The translations under genes and the position numbers were made by a program. Of a DNA stretch of 64,000 nt, positions 27,238 to 35,456 are shown piece after piece (the stretch's first letter is position 1; the number at the start of each line of letters is the position of its first letter). The notes under the pieces were generated by a model. It saw only the letters and a list, made by a program, of their open reading frames with translations. It made no database searches and was not told where the DNA came from. Source of the DNA: Mycobacterium saskatchewanense (GTDB lineage: Bacteria > Actinomycetota > Actinomycetes > Mycobacteriales > Mycobacteriaceae); contig NZ_AP022573.1 in assembly GCF_010729105.1 (NCBI RefSeq), positions 4,960,001 through 5,024,000 on the forward strand, read 5' to 3'.

Positions 27238-27616
27238 ATGTCGCATGGCGTCGTCCTGCACGAAGAGGACCTGCCCGCGCTAGACGTCCTCGGCGAGACG
27301 TTTCAGCGGGATCGGCACAGCGCCATCGTCGCGCCCCGCACGTCGTCTCGGTTCGCATTCAGCCGCAGGGACATTGAAGTTCTCGCCCGGGCGCGTGCGG
27401 AAGACCAAGAAGCACTGCATATCCTGAGTCGCGAATTCGCGAGCATCGACATCGCGGGACGCCCGAGATGGCCGCCCCGCCAAGCAGGCGCTACGGACCA
27501 GGGTCGATGCCCATCTTGACGACCAGGCGGTGGGTGAGTTGAAGCACGACTTCGGCATGGCACCGAAGCCGGCACGCGCCGCCATATTCCAATTTGTCAC
27601 GGCGGCGTTGCGTTGA
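27238..27616 (+). pseudogene. Possible frameshifted small hypothetical gene
   Basis: ATG 27238 is preceded by GAGGAG at good spacing. The frame reads 93 aa (SHGVVLHEEDLPALDVLGE at the start) to a TGA at 27519. The last ~20 residues look unnatural, whereas another plus-strand frame from about 27468 continues sensibly (KQALRTRVDAHLDDQAVGEL, then KHDFGMAPKPARAAIFQF) to TGA 27616. A single indel near 27465 would join them into a ~125-aa helical protein. No family is recognised. Confidence 0.3.
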
Positions 27617-27662
27617 TCCAAAGCGATCGAGGCCAAAGCGAATAAGAGAGTGGTGCGGCACA

Positions 27663-28661
27663 ATGAATCATGAATCCGAATCCGAAACTTTTCCTGAGGC
27701 GGTTTTTCAAACGCTGGATGATTTGCGACCCGATAAGGCCCCTGCCGAAGGCGCAAAGTTTTACTACGGCTTTATTTATGTGAAGTTCTGGAACGAGCAA
27801 AACGACGAATTTGTTTACTACTTGGCATACGATCCCATAGACGGGATGCGACTACGCCATTTTTCCAAGAATTATGAGAAGGCTTATCCGGAACTGTGGC
27901 GGCCGAAGCCGGTCGAACCTAACTGGGAGTGGTCCGCTGACTCCACTTCGGTGAGGATCCACAGCCTTGACGCCGCTGTCGACACTACTTTGACTTTGTC
28001 CACAGACAAATTCAGACTTACTGATTTGCGCGACGAGTTGCATCTGGTTTTCAAGCCCATGAGATATTCGTTCAAATTTACCATGCCCGGGAAAGAGACA
28101 TTCTACAGCCTTACCACGCTCTGTGAAGTTGAAGGCACTCTTGAAGGTCAGGCCGTCACGGGACTTGGCGGGCTAGACAGGTATTGGGGATCTGCTGACA
28201 GCTATTACGGATCGAAGGCTGATGTATTGGAGCAGGATTGGTTTATGTGGCTGAGCGAATATGTTGGCCACACCGAATATGGGTACGCGTCAATCGGTAA
28301 GGACCGGTTCAACGTTGCATTTGTTGCTGATGATGCGAAGGGCTGGGTCAAGCTGACCACTTCTAACAGAATCGAGCCCCCCTACGTGGGCACCCCCGCG
28401 TATGATGGCCGTCACAGCGCGGCGAAGTCTGTCGGGCGGAATGACGCCGAACCATATGTGGACGCCGATTTTCCTGAAGGCGCGAAACTGTTGTATCTCG
28501 GGGAAGATATCTACAACTTCCGCACCGTGGGCTACATTGAAACCGAATCAGACACCAAGAAGGAAGTGCCTGGCGTGGTCCTGAATCCGAGGAACACAGA
28601 GCAGCTGATTCGCAGTTTTGCCGTTGACGAAATCAAAATAGCAGACGGCAAATCTCGGTAA
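27663..28661 (+). CDS. AT-rich orphan gene, beta-rich protein of unknown function
   Basis: A 332-aa protein from ATG 27663 that I do not recognise. It has no signal peptide or membrane helix, is rich in Tyr, Phe, Trp, Asp and Lys, and alternates short beta-like strands, resembling lipocalin-like or CrtC/AttH-like barrels only in a general way. Notable segments are EGAKFYYGFIYVKFWNEQ, GLGGLDRYWGSADSYYGS and DWFMWLSEYVGHTEYGYAS. Base composition is close to 50% GC in sampled stretches against roughly 70% for its neighbours, with many A/T-ending codons, a strong sign of foreign origin. It is flanked by gaps and a divergent-looking AraC gene on the other strand. It may be a biosynthetic or stress gene; no function is proposed. 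Confidence 0.7.
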   Translation: MNHESESETFPEAVFQTLDDLRPDKAPAEGAKFYYGFIYVKFWNEQNDEFVYYLAYDPIDGMRLRHFSKNYEKAYPELWRPKPVEPNWEWSADSTSVRIHSLDAAVDTTLTLSTDKFRLTDLRDELHLVFKPMRYSFKFTMPGKETFYSLTTLCEVEGTLEGQAVTGLGGLDRYWGSADSYYGSKADVLEQDWFMWLSEYVGHTEYGYASIGKDRFNVAFVADDAKGWVKLTTSNRIEPPYVGTPAYDGRHSAAKSVGRNDAEPYVDADFPEGAKLLYLGEDIYNFRTVGYIETESDTKKEVPGVVLNPRNTEQLIRSFAVDEIKIADGKSR

Positions 28662-28798
28662 TCGGATGAGCGGTGAACCCGGACGTGCTGCGGCGGCGAG
28701 TTCGAATTCCAGATGTTGAGGTCCGTTTTGTGAGAGGTCGTCGCATGGATGCGATGGTCCCTGGATGGTCAATTCGGCAGGGCCGCACGCAACCGGAC

Positions 28799-29824
28799 TC
28801 AGGCGCCGGGGGTGCCCATGTTCCGGTTCCGATAGTCGCGTGGGCATACCCCGTACGCCGACTTGAACAGTCGGGAGAAGTGCGATTGATGGATGAGGCC
28901 CCAATTAGCGGCGATCAACCCAATCGGCGTTTGCGCAAGAGCGGGTAGGGCTAGGTCCCTGCGACAGCGTTCAAGACGTCGAGCCCGAATCCACCCGGTC
29001 ACCGTTTGCTCCTCGTCTTCGAAGAGTTTCTGCAGAGTGCGAACGGAGATGTAGTGCGCCGCGGCAATGCTCGGGACATCGAGGTAAGGGTCGGAGAGCC
29101 GATTCTCGATATCTGCCCGAACCCGAAGAAGCAGGCCCGCCTTGCCGCTATCTGGATCCGTCGGCGCCGTGCCCGGCAACTCGGCGACGAACAGTGCCGC
29201 AAGCAGATCCAGTGTTGCATTGGCGAGGTAGCAAGAGTCCGAAGGCATCCCAGCGTCAAGTTGCCGACGGACGCCGTTGAGATATTGCGACACCAGCAAT
29301 CCCACGCCCTGCCGACAATTTATCGGTCGAAGCGGTAACTGCTCCAACTGCGCTGGAGACAGCCGTAGCGCCCCTCGGGAGAACATCACTGTCTGCATGT
29401 GGGACGAAGGACCCGAGCTGATCTGGTATGGACGGCTCGTGTCGTACAAGAGGAGGTCTCCGGGCCTCAGCGTGGCCTCGCGACTGCCCTGGGACACCGC
29501 GGAGATGCCGGAAAGCTGAAGGCCAACCTTCAGATACTCCGGGCCGTCGGCAGTGATGAGCGTTCTGGTACGACGAGCCACACATGGGTCGCGGACCCAC
29601 AGGTCGGTTAACTCGACGTGCCCCAGACTCGCTGAGCGTGCCTTAGCTTGGAAGGTTCCGGCATCGTCGGTCGACAACCGCATCGGGACCAATTGCTCGG
29701 AGATGAAGCGGTCAAGCGCCTCGAGCTGCACTACTCGAGTAGCGTGCCGACTAGGGGCGACGTCGACCTGCCGGTATCGCGCCGAGGTTCTGTCACCTTT
29801 ATCAGCGCGGTCTTCTTTGCTCAT
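28799..29824 (-). CDS. AraC-family transcriptional regulator
   Basis: A 341-aa regulator. The N-terminal cupin-like sensor (about residues 30-190) resembles the AraC_binding_2 type: GPEYLKVGLQLSGISAVSQGSREATLRPGDLLLYDTSRPY. The C-terminal ~100 residues are the double helix-turn-helix: DPYLDVPSIAAAHYISVRTLQKLFEDEEQTVTGWIRARRLERCRRDLA, then PIGLIAANWGLIHQSHFSRLFKSAYGVCPRDYR. I choose ATG 29824 (GAGG 9 nt upstream); ATG 29839 is also possible. The target genes are unknown; the convergent orphan gene at 27663 is a neighbour, not an obvious partner. Confidence 0.85.
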   Translation of the reverse strand: MSKEDRADKGDRTSARYRQVDVAPSRHATRVVQLEALDRFISEQLVPMRLSTDDAGTFQAKARSASLGHVELTDLWVRDPCVARRTRTLITADGPEYLKVGLQLSGISAVSQGSREATLRPGDLLLYDTSRPYQISSGPSSHMQTVMFSRGALRLSPAQLEQLPLRPINCRQGVGLLVSQYLNGVRRQLDAGMPSDSCYLANATLDLLAALFVAELPGTAPTDPDSGKAGLLLRVRADIENRLSDPYLDVPSIAAAHYISVRTLQKLFEDEEQTVTGWIRARRLERCRRDLALPALAQTPIGLIAANWGLIHQSHFSRLFKSAYGVCPRDYRNRNMGTPGA

Positions 29825-30609
29825 TCCGAAATGCCTCATCTCCACCGCTTGCCTCGAAGGCTGAGCGCCTTGTGCGCGAAACCTTGAGCACCGCCACGAA
29901 GCAACCAATGCCTGAGCTTGACACGACTCAGCCATGACATCGGTTCGTCCGGGGGTGACAATCCGCGCTACATCGGCTGGGCGAAGCGCGGACGTCGACG
30001 CCCGGGACGCTGGTGGGCCCGGCGGCGCCGGCCCGGATCCTTGCGCACGGCTGCGTCCTGGGTGCCACAAAGCCGCACCGACCAGCGAACGTCCTTTCAA
30101 AATCGAAGGTTTCGCTCCCTAAAGGCGCGGACATCACCATCTGCACCTCGCGAGAACTTCGTCCCACAACGCTGGCGTATCGCTGGCGAGAGTGCCTGCC
30201 GGAATGCGCACGGCACTTAGCTGCGCGCGCACAACACCGGGTGGTTGGATCCGTCGATTGTGCTGCGTACGTCCTCAATCCGGATCCCACCGCCAAACGG
30301 GCGAGCCCCACTCGCCCCGAGCGCATACCAAACCTGTTGCAAGGGTGCGCACAATCTGGTGGCGGTGTCGTGGTCGGACGCTCGTCCGCGGCAACTGGCC
30401 AACAAACATTCAGCGTGCGGGTATTTGCCAGCGCGGCACCCGCTCGCTGAGGTAACGGGAAAAGGGCACGTCGGGCGCGGCAAGTGCTAGCGTCAGTGGC
30501 GAAATTTTCGACCGCAGCTAAGGCGTCGATGCGCAATGTTCGTGGGCAATTCGTGCCGTAGTCATCGAGAGTTTTCACCGGATTTCCGCCGTCGGAGAGT
30601 GTGACAGTC
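29825..30609. other. Long gap between AraC and PPE genes, no supported gene
   Basis: About 785 bp. Both strands carry open frames of 60-145 codons, as expected for high GC, but none combines a start with a ribosome site and a plausible protein. It should hold the promoters of the AraC gene and of the PPE gene; I could not pick a -10/-35 pair with confidence. GGAG at 30594-30597 belongs to the PPE gene. Confidence 0.4.
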
Positions 30610-31749
30610 ATGGACTTCATATCGCTGCCCCCCGAGATCACCTCGGCAATGATCCACTCCGGGCCCGGAGCGGAATCGCTGATCGAGGCAGCCAACGCGT
30701 GGCACAGCCTGGGCGTCGGGCTGGAGGAAACCGCTCCGCTCTACAACGAGGCGGTCTCGTCGCTGACGCAGGCCTGGCAGGGTCCCTCCTCGGCGGCGAT
30801 GAACGATGCCGTCGCGCCGTACCTCACCTGGGTGCGCGCCACCGCGCAGCAGTGCCGGCAGGTGGCCTCGTCGGCGAACGCCGCCGCCGCGGCTTTCACC
30901 TCCACCCAGGCCGCGGTGGTCCCGCCGGCGCAGGTCGCCGCCAACCGGGCGCGGCTGCTCCAGCTGATGGCCACCGACCGGCTGGGCAGCAATCTCGCGG
31001 CCATCGCCGAGACCGAATCCCAGTACCAGACCATGTGGGCGAACAACTCCGCGGCGATGTACCGCTATCAGGCGGCCTCGACGCAAGCGCTCGAGCTGCC
31101 CCAGTTCTCGTCGCCGCCCGCGATCGCCAGCGACACCGGCACGGCCACCCAGGCCACCGCCGCGTCCGCCGCCGCCACCACCCCGGCGCAATCCATCGGC
31201 GACTTCCTGACATCGATCCTCAGCACCCCTTTCGGCTTCGACCCGAACGCCGGCTGGTTCGGGCTGGCGAACACCTACGCGAACCAGTTCGTCTCGTCCG
31301 GCTTCCCCATCAACATGCTTAGCTACGTGGCGCAGGCCAACTCGGCCCAGGCCCTGCAGGCCGTGGGCGGGGAGGTCGGGCAGGGCCTGGAGGAGGGCGA
31401 GGGCGCCCTGGGCGCGGCGGCCAGCGACCTGTCCAGCGCGATCCGCACCGTTGGGGCCACCGCGGCGCCCACGGGAGCCATGGGTGTCGCGGTGTCGGTG
31501 GGCAAGCTGAGCGCGCCGCCCGCGGTGGTCGGGCTGCTACCCGCCTCCCAGACGCCCGTGCAACTCGCGTCCGCGGCGTCCCCGCTCGACGCCGGGGACG
31601 CCGGGTTCCCCATGCTGCCCCCGTTGATGCCGCCGCCGATCTCGGCCGGCAGCGGCTGGCGCAAGAGAAAACAGCAGAAGTACGAGGATCTCGCGTTCGG
31701 TAAGGAACTCAAGGGCAACGTCATGCCCCGATCGCCGTCGGCGGGATGA
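30610..31749 (+). CDS. PPE family protein (tandem copy 1)
   Basis: A 379-aa PPE protein: MDFISLPPEITSAMIHSGPGAESL, WQGPSSAAMNDAVAPYLTWV (WxG motif) and ANNSAAMYRYQAASTQALELPQF are the PPE-domain landmarks (residues 1-~175). The C-terminal half contains GFDPNAGWFGLANTYANQFVSSGFPINMLSYVAQ, a helical segment, then VGKLSAPPAVVGLLPASQTP, a diverged form of the SVP-group signature, and a basic tail ending VMPRSPSAG. It likely goes to the cell surface through an ESX system. ATG 30610 gives the standard N-terminus; a GTG nine bases earlier is possible. The next gene is a paralogue in tandem; no PE gene is nearby. Confidence 0.93.
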   Translation: MDFISLPPEITSAMIHSGPGAESLIEAANAWHSLGVGLEETAPLYNEAVSSLTQAWQGPSSAAMNDAVAPYLTWVRATAQQCRQVASSANAAAAAFTSTQAAVVPPAQVAANRARLLQLMATDRLGSNLAAIAETESQYQTMWANNSAAMYRYQAASTQALELPQFSSPPAIASDTGTATQATAASAAATTPAQSIGDFLTSILSTPFGFDPNAGWFGLANTYANQFVSSGFPINMLSYVAQANSAQALQAVGGEVGQGLEEGEGALGAAASDLSSAIRTVGATAAPTGAMGVAVSVGKLSAPPAVVGLLPASQTPVQLASAASPLDAGDAGFPMLPPLMPPPISAGSGWRKRKQQKYEDLAFGKELKGNVMPRSPSAG

Positions 31750-31829
31750 GGGCGCAGCGCGGTGCGGGGGAAACCGAAATGCCTTGTCGCATGAGGCAGC
31801 CATCGTTCTCGAACTCGGGGTAGGGCGTC

Positions 31830-32975
31830 ATGGATTTTGGGATGCTGCCCCCCGAAATCACCTCGGCGCTCATTCACTCGGGACCTGGTGCGGGATCACT
31901 GGTCGAGGCCTCCGGGGTGTGGCGCGCGCTGGCCATCGACGTCGAGGAGGCCCTTCCGGGCTACGCCGCCGAGCTGTGGTCGCTGGGCGAGGCCTGGCGC
32001 GGGCCGTCCGCGGCGGCGATGGTCCAGGCCGTCGAGCCGTACCTGGCCTGGCTGCGCGCCACGGCGCAGCAGTGCGAGCAGGTCGGCACCTCGCTGCTGG
32101 CGGCCGCGTCGGCGTTCGAAGCGGCCCGTAGCTCGATCGCCCTGCCGGCGGAGGTCGCCGCCAACCGGGCCCGGCTGGCGCAGCTGTTGGCGACCAACTG
32201 GCTGGGGAACAACCTCGTGCCGATCGCCGAGACCGAAGCGCAGTACGAGGGCATGTGGGTCAGGAATTCGGCGGCGATGTACCGCTACCAGGCGGCCTCG
32301 GCGCAGGCCCTTGACCTGCCGCAGTTCTCATCGCCGCCCGCGATCGTCAACCCGGCGGCGGCCGCCGCCCAGACGGTCACCGCCGCTGCGCCGGTCGCCG
32401 CCGCCCCGGTGCAGTCGCCGCTGGGCGACTTGCTGACCTCGCTGCTGAGCACGCCGCTGGGCTTCAACCCCCAGAAGGGCTGGTTCGGGCTGCTCAACGC
32501 CTACGCCAACCAGTTCATCGCCGGCGGGATTCCGATCAACCTGCTCAGCTACCTGGCCCAGCTCGGCTCGTCGCAGACCCTGCAGAACGTGGGTGGCGAC
32601 ATCGCCCAGGGGCTGGGCGAGGGCGAGAGCGCGCTGGGTGCGGTCGCCAACGGCCTGTCCGGCGCGGCGCGCGCCGTCGGATCGGTCTCGGCGCCCACCG
32701 CCGCGACGGGTGTCGGCGTTCTGGTGGGCAAGCTGATGATGCCGCCGTCCGTGGTAGGAGTGGTCCCCGGGGCGCAGGTGCCGGTGCAGCTGGCGTCGGC
32801 GGCGTCGCCGCTTCCCACGGGGGAGTTCGGGCTGCCGGCGATCCAGATGCCGCCGTTCCGGATGCCGCAGCCGGCGGCGGGCGCGCGCAAGCGCGAGGGC
32901 CGCGACTACGACAACATCGAACTCGGGCTGGAGCTCAAGGGGACGGTCATGCACCGGCCGCCCTCGGCCGGTTGA
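31830..32975 (+). CDS. PPE family protein (tandem copy 2)
   Basis: A 381-aa paralogue of the preceding PPE protein with the same architecture: MDFGMLPPEITSALIHSGPG, AWRGPSAAAMVQAVEPYLAWL, VRNSAAMYRYQAASAQALDLPQF, GFNPQKGWFGLLNAYANQFIAGGIPINLLSYLAQ, VGKLMMPPSVVGVVPGAQ (closer to the SVP form than copy 1) and the tail VMHRPPSAG. The two are separated by 80 bp and clearly arose by duplication. The ATG is preceded by GGGGTAGGG. Its stop is 1 bp from the convergent ATPase gene. Confidence 0.93.
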   Translation: MDFGMLPPEITSALIHSGPGAGSLVEASGVWRALAIDVEEALPGYAAELWSLGEAWRGPSAAAMVQAVEPYLAWLRATAQQCEQVGTSLLAAASAFEAARSSIALPAEVAANRARLAQLLATNWLGNNLVPIAETEAQYEGMWVRNSAAMYRYQAASAQALDLPQFSSPPAIVNPAAAAAQTVTAAAPVAAAPVQSPLGDLLTSLLSTPLGFNPQKGWFGLLNAYANQFIAGGIPINLLSYLAQLGSSQTLQNVGGDIAQGLGEGESALGAVANGLSGAARAVGSVSAPTAATGVGVLVGKLMMPPSVVGVVPGAQVPVQLASAASPLPTGEFGLPAIQMPPFRMPQPAAGARKREGRDYDNIELGLELKGTVMHRPPSAG

Positions 32976-32976
32976 G

Positions 32977-35316
32977 CTACCCGGCTTCGATCGTCGGGAC
33001 GGCGGTCTCGTGCTCGCCCTCGGCGAGGGTGAAGTAGTTCTCCTCCTCCTGCACGAAGTGCAGCCGGAGCAGCGCGTACAGGCCGTACAGGCACGCGAGC
33101 AGGTCGTCGACCTGATCGGGCGGGATCGCGCCGCCGCCGGGGGCCAGCCTCAGGTGGGCGCCGACCCGGTCCGACAGCCGTTGTATCTCGGCGTGGGTGC
33201 GGCTCATCGTCGCCGTGGCCTCGCCCGTGCCCAGGGGGTGGGCCAGCGCCGGGTAGAGCTGGGTCTCCTCGGCACGTTCGTGGGGCAGGATTCGCTCGTT
33301 CAGCAGCGCGTGCGCGCGGGCGACCGCCTCCAGGGCCGGTCCGTCCGGCGCGGCCGCCAGGCGGTCGGCGGCGTCGCGCAGCACCCCGACGGCGTCCCGC
33401 AGTTCGTCGTGCTCGGCGTCGAAACGCCGCAACATCTCCTCGGTGCGCGGCGGCAGGTCGACCTCGACGGCCGGGTTGGCGCGCAGCGCCCGCAACGCGT
33501 TGCCGATCACCGCGACGTCGATGCCCTCCTGCAGCAGCGCGCCCACGGCCGGCGGCAGCCACCCGACGGCTGCGACGGCCATCGCGGCCAGCGAGAGTCC
33601 CATGCCGACGACGGCGCTCTGCACCGCGATCCGCCGCGACCAGCGGGCGATGTCCATCGCGTCGGCGAGCCGCTCCAGCCGGTCGGTGGTCAGCACGATG
33701 TCGGCGGCCTCCGACGACGCGGTCGTGCCGCGGGCGCCCATCGCCACGCCGACGCTGGCCGCCGCCAGGGCGGGCGCGTCGTTGACCCCGTCACCGACCA
33801 TCACGGTGACCGCGCGGTCCTTCTCGGCGCGCACGGCGGCGACCTTGTCGGCCGGGCTCTGCCCGGCATACACCTCGTCGAGGCCCAGCACGGCGCCCAC
33901 TTCCCGGGCCGGTTCCGCGCGGTCGCCGGTGAGCATCACCAGCCGGCTCAGCCCGGCGGCGCGCAATCGCCGCACGGTTCGGGGCGCGTGGCGGCGCAGC
34001 GGGTCGCGCAGCAGCACCGCGCCGGCCGCGCGCCCATCGATGCGCACCCAGGCGATCGCGGCGCTGTCCAGCAGGGCGCGATTCACGGCCGTGCGCGCCC
34101 ACGCCGCCGACTCCGTCTCCCCGGGGTCCTTGCCGACCTGGATGCGGCGGCCGTCGACGGTGCCCGTGACCCCGCGCCCCGGTTCCTCGATCACCGCGGC
34201 GGGCAGGGACAGGGCCAGGCCGCGGGCGCGGGCATCGGTGACGATCGCCTCGGCCAGCACGTGGGGCGACAGCTGATCCACCGAGGCCGCCAGCCGCAAT
34301 ATTTCGATCGCGTCCTGCCCCGGGGCGGCCGCGACGTCGATCACGACGGGCCGCCCCGTCGTCACCGTGCCGGTCTTGTCCATCGCCAACGTGGTCGCGC
34401 GGCCGAGGGTTTCCAGTGCCGCCCCGTTGCGGATCACCACGCCGTGACGGGAGGCCCGCGACAGGCCGGACACGATCGCCACCGGCGCGGCCAGCAGCAG
34501 CGGGCACGGGGTCGCCACCACCAGCACCGCCACCGCCCGCACGGCGGAGCCGCTGGCCAGCCACGCCCCGCCCGAGATCAGCAGTGTCAGCGGCAGGAAC
34601 CAGGCGGCGTAGCGGTCGGCCAGCCGGACCACCGGCGCGTTCTCGGCCCCGGCCTGCTCGGCGAGGCGGACGATTTGCGCGTAGGTGCTGTCGGCGGCGG
34701 TGGCGCTGGCCTGGATCTCGAACGCCCCGCCCGCGTTGACCACCCCGCTGCGCACCGGTTCGCCGACGCCGCGCTCGACCTGCAGCGGTTCGCCGGTCAG
34801 AACGGATTCGTCGAGCACCGCCGCCGGGCCGGTGACCCGCCCGTCCACGGGGACCACCTCGCCCGGTCCGACGACCAGCTGGTCCCCGAACGCCACGTCG
34901 TCGAGCGCGATCACGGACACTGAAGCGCCGACTCGTCGGCGGGCGAAGCGCGGCGCGTGCTCCAGCAGCGCGCGAAGGTCGTGGGACGCGCGGCGTTCGG
35001 CCGCCGCCTCGAGGGCCCGCCCGCCGGCCAGCATCACCGCGATCAGCGCGCCGGCCAGGTACTCGCCGACCAGCAAGGTCCCGACCAGGGACAGCACCGC
35101 GATCACGTCGACGCCGACCCGCCCCCGGCGCAGGGCCGTCAGCACCCACACCACCGCGGGCACGATGGCCACCGCCGTGCCCGTTATCCAGCACCAATCG
35201 GCCACCGGTTGCGAGCCGGCCAGCCAGGCGATGCCGCCAGCGGCCAGCGCGCCGACGGTCACCGCGACCAGAACCGGCTCGACCAACTCCCGGATGACAA
35301 AACCCTTACCGCCCAC
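32977..35316 (-). CDS. P1B-5-type metal ATPase with C-terminal hemerythrin domain
   Basis: A 779-aa membrane protein in two parts. Residues 1-~615 form a heavy-metal P-type ATPase without an N-terminal metal-binding domain: LTGEP (actuator), VATPCPLLLA (transmembrane TPC metal motif, ~269-271), DKTGTVTTG (phosphorylated Asp ~313), SPHVLAEAIV in place of SEHP, MLTGDR and GDGVNDAPALAAASVGVAMG. Residues ~630-770 are a hemerythrin-type four-helix bundle with FDAEHDELRD, NERILPHERAEETQLYP, SRTHAEIQRLS and LRLHFVQEEENYF supplying His/Glu ligands for a di-iron site. TPC plus a C-terminal hemerythrin is the P1B-5 layout, linked in Sinorhizobium Nia to Ni/Fe export. GTG start at 35316; AAAGGGA lies upstream. 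It is divergent from the glutamate-synthase-like gene. Confidence 0.88.
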   Translation of the reverse strand: MGGKGFVIRELVEPVLVAVTVGALAAGGIAWLAGSQPVADWCWITGTAVAIVPAVVWVLTALRRGRVGVDVIAVLSLVGTLLVGEYLAGALIAVMLAGGRALEAAAERRASHDLRALLEHAPRFARRRVGASVSVIALDDVAFGDQLVVGPGEVVPVDGRVTGPAAVLDESVLTGEPLQVERGVGEPVRSGVVNAGGAFEIQASATAADSTYAQIVRLAEQAGAENAPVVRLADRYAAWFLPLTLLISGGAWLASGSAVRAVAVLVVATPCPLLLAAPVAIVSGLSRASRHGVVIRNGAALETLGRATTLAMDKTGTVTTGRPVVIDVAAAPGQDAIEILRLAASVDQLSPHVLAEAIVTDARARGLALSLPAAVIEEPGRGVTGTVDGRRIQVGKDPGETESAAWARTAVNRALLDSAAIAWVRIDGRAAGAVLLRDPLRRHAPRTVRRLRAAGLSRLVMLTGDRAEPAREVGAVLGLDEVYAGQSPADKVAAVRAEKDRAVTVMVGDGVNDAPALAAASVGVAMGARGTTASSEAADIVLTTDRLERLADAMDIARWSRRIAVQSAVVGMGLSLAAMAVAAVGWLPPAVGALLQEGIDVAVIGNALRALRANPAVEVDLPPRTEEMLRRFDAEHDELRDAVGVLRDAADRLAAAPDGPALEAVARAHALLNERILPHERAEETQLYPALAHPLGTGEATATMSRTHAEIQRLSDRVGAHLRLAPGGGAIPPDQVDDLLACLYGLYALLRLHFVQEEENYFTLAEGEHETAVPTIEAG

Positions 35317-35400
35317 ACCATTCCCTTTCGGCGCGCCAGGCCAGCCTGACGCGCCTTCGCCGAACGGGCTAGGGCCGGAAGTCGCCGCCCCCAGGACCTA

Positions 35401-35420
35401 TTGGGACTTAATTGAGGACC
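35401..35420 (+). promoter_or_regulatory. Possible DosR-like site before the FMN oxidoreductase gene
   Basis: TTGGGACTTAATTGAGG matches the left half of the DosR box (TTSGGGACT) well, but its right half is poor. It lies 37-56 bp before ATG 35457 in a 140-bp divergent gap shared with the P1B-5 ATPase. Hypoxia control would suit the neighbouring redox and ATPase genes, but the evidence is one half-site. Confidence 0.3.
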
Positions 35421-35456
35421 GAGGTCACTAGAAGGACCGGCGAAGTTCTGGTGAAC

